In this document: positions 62,383-64,000 of the stretch, in pieces
Position numbering within the stretch: the stretch's first letter is position 1
Layout: every line of letters starts with the position of its first letter
Source: Astrobacterium formosum
GTDB taxonomy: Bacteria > Pseudomonadota > Alphaproteobacteria > Rhizobiales > Xanthobacteraceae
Reading direction: 5' to 3'
NCBI GenBank assembly: GCA_030848545.1
Contig: JAVDCA010000019.1
Coordinates: 1 to 64,000 of the forward strand
Length of the DNA stretch: 64,000 bases
Position numbers and translations under genes: made by a program
The notes under the pieces: generated by a model
What the model was told of the DNA's origin: nothing
The model's database searches: none
What the model saw: only the letters and a program-made list of their open reading frames with translations

Positions 62383-63861
62383 ATGGGCAACCTGCAACAC
62401 ATCCTCGCCGTGTTCCAGCCGTACACACTGTGGCTGATCGCGCTCGGTACGGCCGGCGGCATCGTCATCGGGGCACTGCCCGGCCTCACCGCTACCATGG
62501 GCGTGGCGCTGCTTATTCCGCTCACTTTCGGCATGGACCCGGTCGCCGGTCTCAACATGCTGATCGGCATCTATGTGGGCGGCATCTATGGCGGATGCAT
62601 CTCCTCGATCCTGGTCAAGACGCCTGGCACGCCGGCTTCCGCCGCGACCGTGCTCGACGGATATCCCATGACCCTGAGGGGCGAGGCCGGCAAGGCACTC
62701 GGCATGGCGACCATCGCCTCCTTCGTCGGCGGCATATTCTCCTCGATCGTGCTGGCAACGGTCGCGCCCCAACTCGCCGAACTCGCCCTCGAGTTCGGCC
62801 CGCCGCAATACTTCGCCCTCTCCGTCTTTGGCCTGACCATCATCGCCAGCCTGTCCCAGGACCTGCTCAAGGGCCTGATTGCCGGGCTGTTCGGTGTGCT
62901 GATCTCCTGCGTCGGCGCCGACCCGATCAGCGGCGCTTTCCGTTACACCTTCGATTCCACCGGGTTCGCCGCCGGCTTCGCCTTTACGCCCGCCCTCATC
63001 GGCCTCTTCGCGGTGTCGGAGGCGCTCGTGCAAATCGAAAACATCCTCGAGGAGAAGATCAAGGAATTGAAGATCTCCGGCATCTGGCCGAGCCGCGAGG
63101 ACATGCGGGCCTCGGCCGGCACGCTCCTGCGCGGATCGATCATCGGAACCATCATCGGCATCATTCCCGGCACCGGTTCCGGCACCGCGTCGTGGATCAG
63201 CTACAACGAAGCCAAGCGTACCTCGAAGACGCCGGAGCGTTTCGGAACCGGCTACATCGTCGGAGTCGCGGCGACCGAGAGCGCCAACAACGCCGTGTGC
63301 GGCGGCGCCCTCGTGCCCATGTTGGCGCTCGGCATTCCCGGTGACGTGGTCACCGCCGTTCTCATGGGCGGGCTGATGATCCACGGCCTGGCGCCTGGGC
63401 CGATGCTGTTCCAGGAGCAGCCGCGCATCGTCGCCGGCATCTTCGTGGGCTCGTTCGTGGCCAACATCTTCATGCTCGTGTTCGGTATGGCGATCATCAA
63501 GTACTGCTCCAAGATCCTCTCTGTTCCCAAGCGCATCCTCACCGTCGCCATCGTGGTCTTCTGCTTCATCGGCTCGTATTCGATCAACATGAACGCCGTC
63601 GATCTCTACACCATGCTGGGTTTCGGCGTGCTCGGCTACCTGATGCAGAAGTTCGACTTTTCACAGGCGGCGCTGTGCATCGCGCTGATCCTGGGCCCGC
63701 TGGCGGAATCGAACCTTCGTCTCGGTATGATGAAGGTCGATAACGACATCATCGCCTTCGCGTCGAGCCCGATCACCATCACCTTCCTGGCGCTGACCGT
63801 GGTCTCACTCGCCTGGCCGATCTGGCAGCGGCACCAGGCGCGCCGTCGCGCTCCCGCCTGA
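62383..63861 (+). CDS. Tripartite tricarboxylate transporter, TctA family, second system
   Basis: A 492-residue multi-pass permease. IGALPGLTATMGVALLIPLTF, GIYVGGIYGGCISSILVKTPGTPASAAT and GIIPGTGSGTASWISYNEAKR are TctA signatures; YIVGVAATESANNAVCGGALVPMLALGIPGD is the second-half counterpart. ATG 62383 is chosen because CGAGGG precedes it and the N-terminus fits the family; an upstream in-frame extension lacks support. Followed after 59 bases by the next gene. Confidence 0.95.
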   Translation: MGNLQHILAVFQPYTLWLIALGTAGGIVIGALPGLTATMGVALLIPLTFGMDPVAGLNMLIGIYVGGIYGGCISSILVKTPGTPASAATVLDGYPMTLRGEAGKALGMATIASFVGGIFSSIVLATVAPQLAELALEFGPPQYFALSVFGLTIIASLSQDLLKGLIAGLFGVLISCVGADPISGAFRYTFDSTGFAAGFAFTPALIGLFAVSEALVQIENILEEKIKELKISGIWPSREDMRASAGTLLRGSIIGTIIGIIPGTGSGTASWISYNEAKRTSKTPERFGTGYIVGVAATESANNAVCGGALVPMLALGIPGDVVTAVLMGGLMIHGLAPGPMLFQEQPRIVAGIFVGSFVANIFMLVFGMAIIKYCSKILSVPKRILTVAIVVFCFIGSYSINMNAVDLYTMLGFGVLGYLMQKFDFSQAALCIALILGPLAESNLRLGMMKVDNDIIAFASSPITITFLALTVVSLAWPIWQRHQARRRAPA

Positions 63862-63920
63862 ACTTCCCCGTATTCCGGCGCGGCAGAAGATCCGGCCGGC
63901 AGACTTGATGAGGTCACTCC

Positions 63921-64000
63921 ATGAACGAACGTCTTCCCTTCGTGGCGCTGGTCACCTGTTTCGACGGTGACGAGGCCATCGACTACACCGCCGTGCGCCG
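63921..64000 (+). CDS. DapA-like (dihydrodipicolinate synthase/N-acetylneuraminate lyase) family aldolase, partial
   Basis: Only the first 26 codons are in the window. The start RLPFVALVTCFDGDEAIDYTAVRR matches the usual opening of DHDPS-family lyases (P-x-V/L-T-P-F-x-x-D-x-x-I-D-x-x-A-x-R), although the T-P-F position reads T-C-F. GAGG precedes the ATG. In this operon it would cleave a 2-oxo acid produced after oxidation by the dehydrogenase, releasing pyruvate (inference). Confidence 0.7.
   Translation, partial: MNERLPFVALVTCFDGDEAIDYTAVR

Overview
This is a GC-rich, gene-dense chromosomal segment from an alphaproteobacterium, most likely of the order Hyphomicrobiales (Bradyrhizobium / Rhodoplanes / Xanthobacteraceae-like). 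The main evidence is gene order. kdsA, eno, ftsB, the pdhA-pdhB(lipoyl)-DUF5076-pdhC-lpdA block, lipA, a RatA/COQ10-like gene, cinA, ispDF, dusB, ntrB-ntrC-ntrY-ntrX, a D-amino-acid aminotransferase gene, hfq, hflX and mazG follow each other in the order I know from that group. ispD and ispF are fused, and E1-beta carries an N-terminal lipoyl domain, both alphaproteobacterial traits. I found no rRNA, tRNA or CRISPR array.

Layout. 0.2-2.0 kb: a VOC protein and kdsA. 2.1-3.4 kb: an HXXEE membrane protein and a divergent TetR regulator with palindromic operators between them. 3.5-9.5 kb: a minus-strand cluster of an ABC importer (ATPase, binding protein, two permeases), a LacI regulator and a cyclic/glycerophosphodiester-type phosphodiesterase. 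9.7-12.7 kb: DUF1835 protein, queF and eno with a strong terminator. 12.7-17.1 kb: a LysR-controlled cassette (2-hydroxyacid dehydrogenase, RraA-like protein, MHS-type transporter). 17.2-21.6 kb: ftsB, a large autotransporter on the minus strand and an IS1380-type remnant. 21.6-27.8 kb: pyruvate dehydrogenase genes. 27.9-31.2 kb: small genes (dodecin, a small secreted protein, DUF4337, CinA-C, DUF6894, a response regulator), followed by an 850-base gap with a 15-bp tandem repeat. 32.1-33.5 kb: lipA and the COQ10-like gene.

33.5-42.8 kb: a second accessory block. An RpiR regulator diverges from an IolC-type kinase/aldolase fusion, an SDR and a tripartite tricarboxylate transporter (TctB-TctA-TctC), followed by an aldo/keto reductase and a TSUP permease. 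42.8-54.8 kb is core: cinA-C, ispDF, dusB, both Ntr two-component pairs, the aminotransferase gene, hfq and hflX. 55-58.2 kb: an AraC regulator with a methyltransferase and a cupin, then mazG. 58.5-64 kb: a third catabolic cassette (GntR, iron-dependent alcohol dehydrogenase, TctB-TctC-TctA, and the start of a DapA-like aldolase cut by the window end).

The picture is a conserved housekeeping backbone (lipopolysaccharide precursor, glycolysis, pyruvate oxidation, lipoate, isoprenoids, nitrogen signalling) interrupted by substrate-specific uptake/catabolism cassettes, each with its own local regulator and, in four cases, a recognisable inverted-repeat operator. I did not find a clearly new defence or mobile system. 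The most useful leads are the regulator/operator pairs, the orphan IolC/TTT operon, the cassettes breaking core synteny, and dispersed palindromic repeats, one of them inside the pdhC coding sequence.
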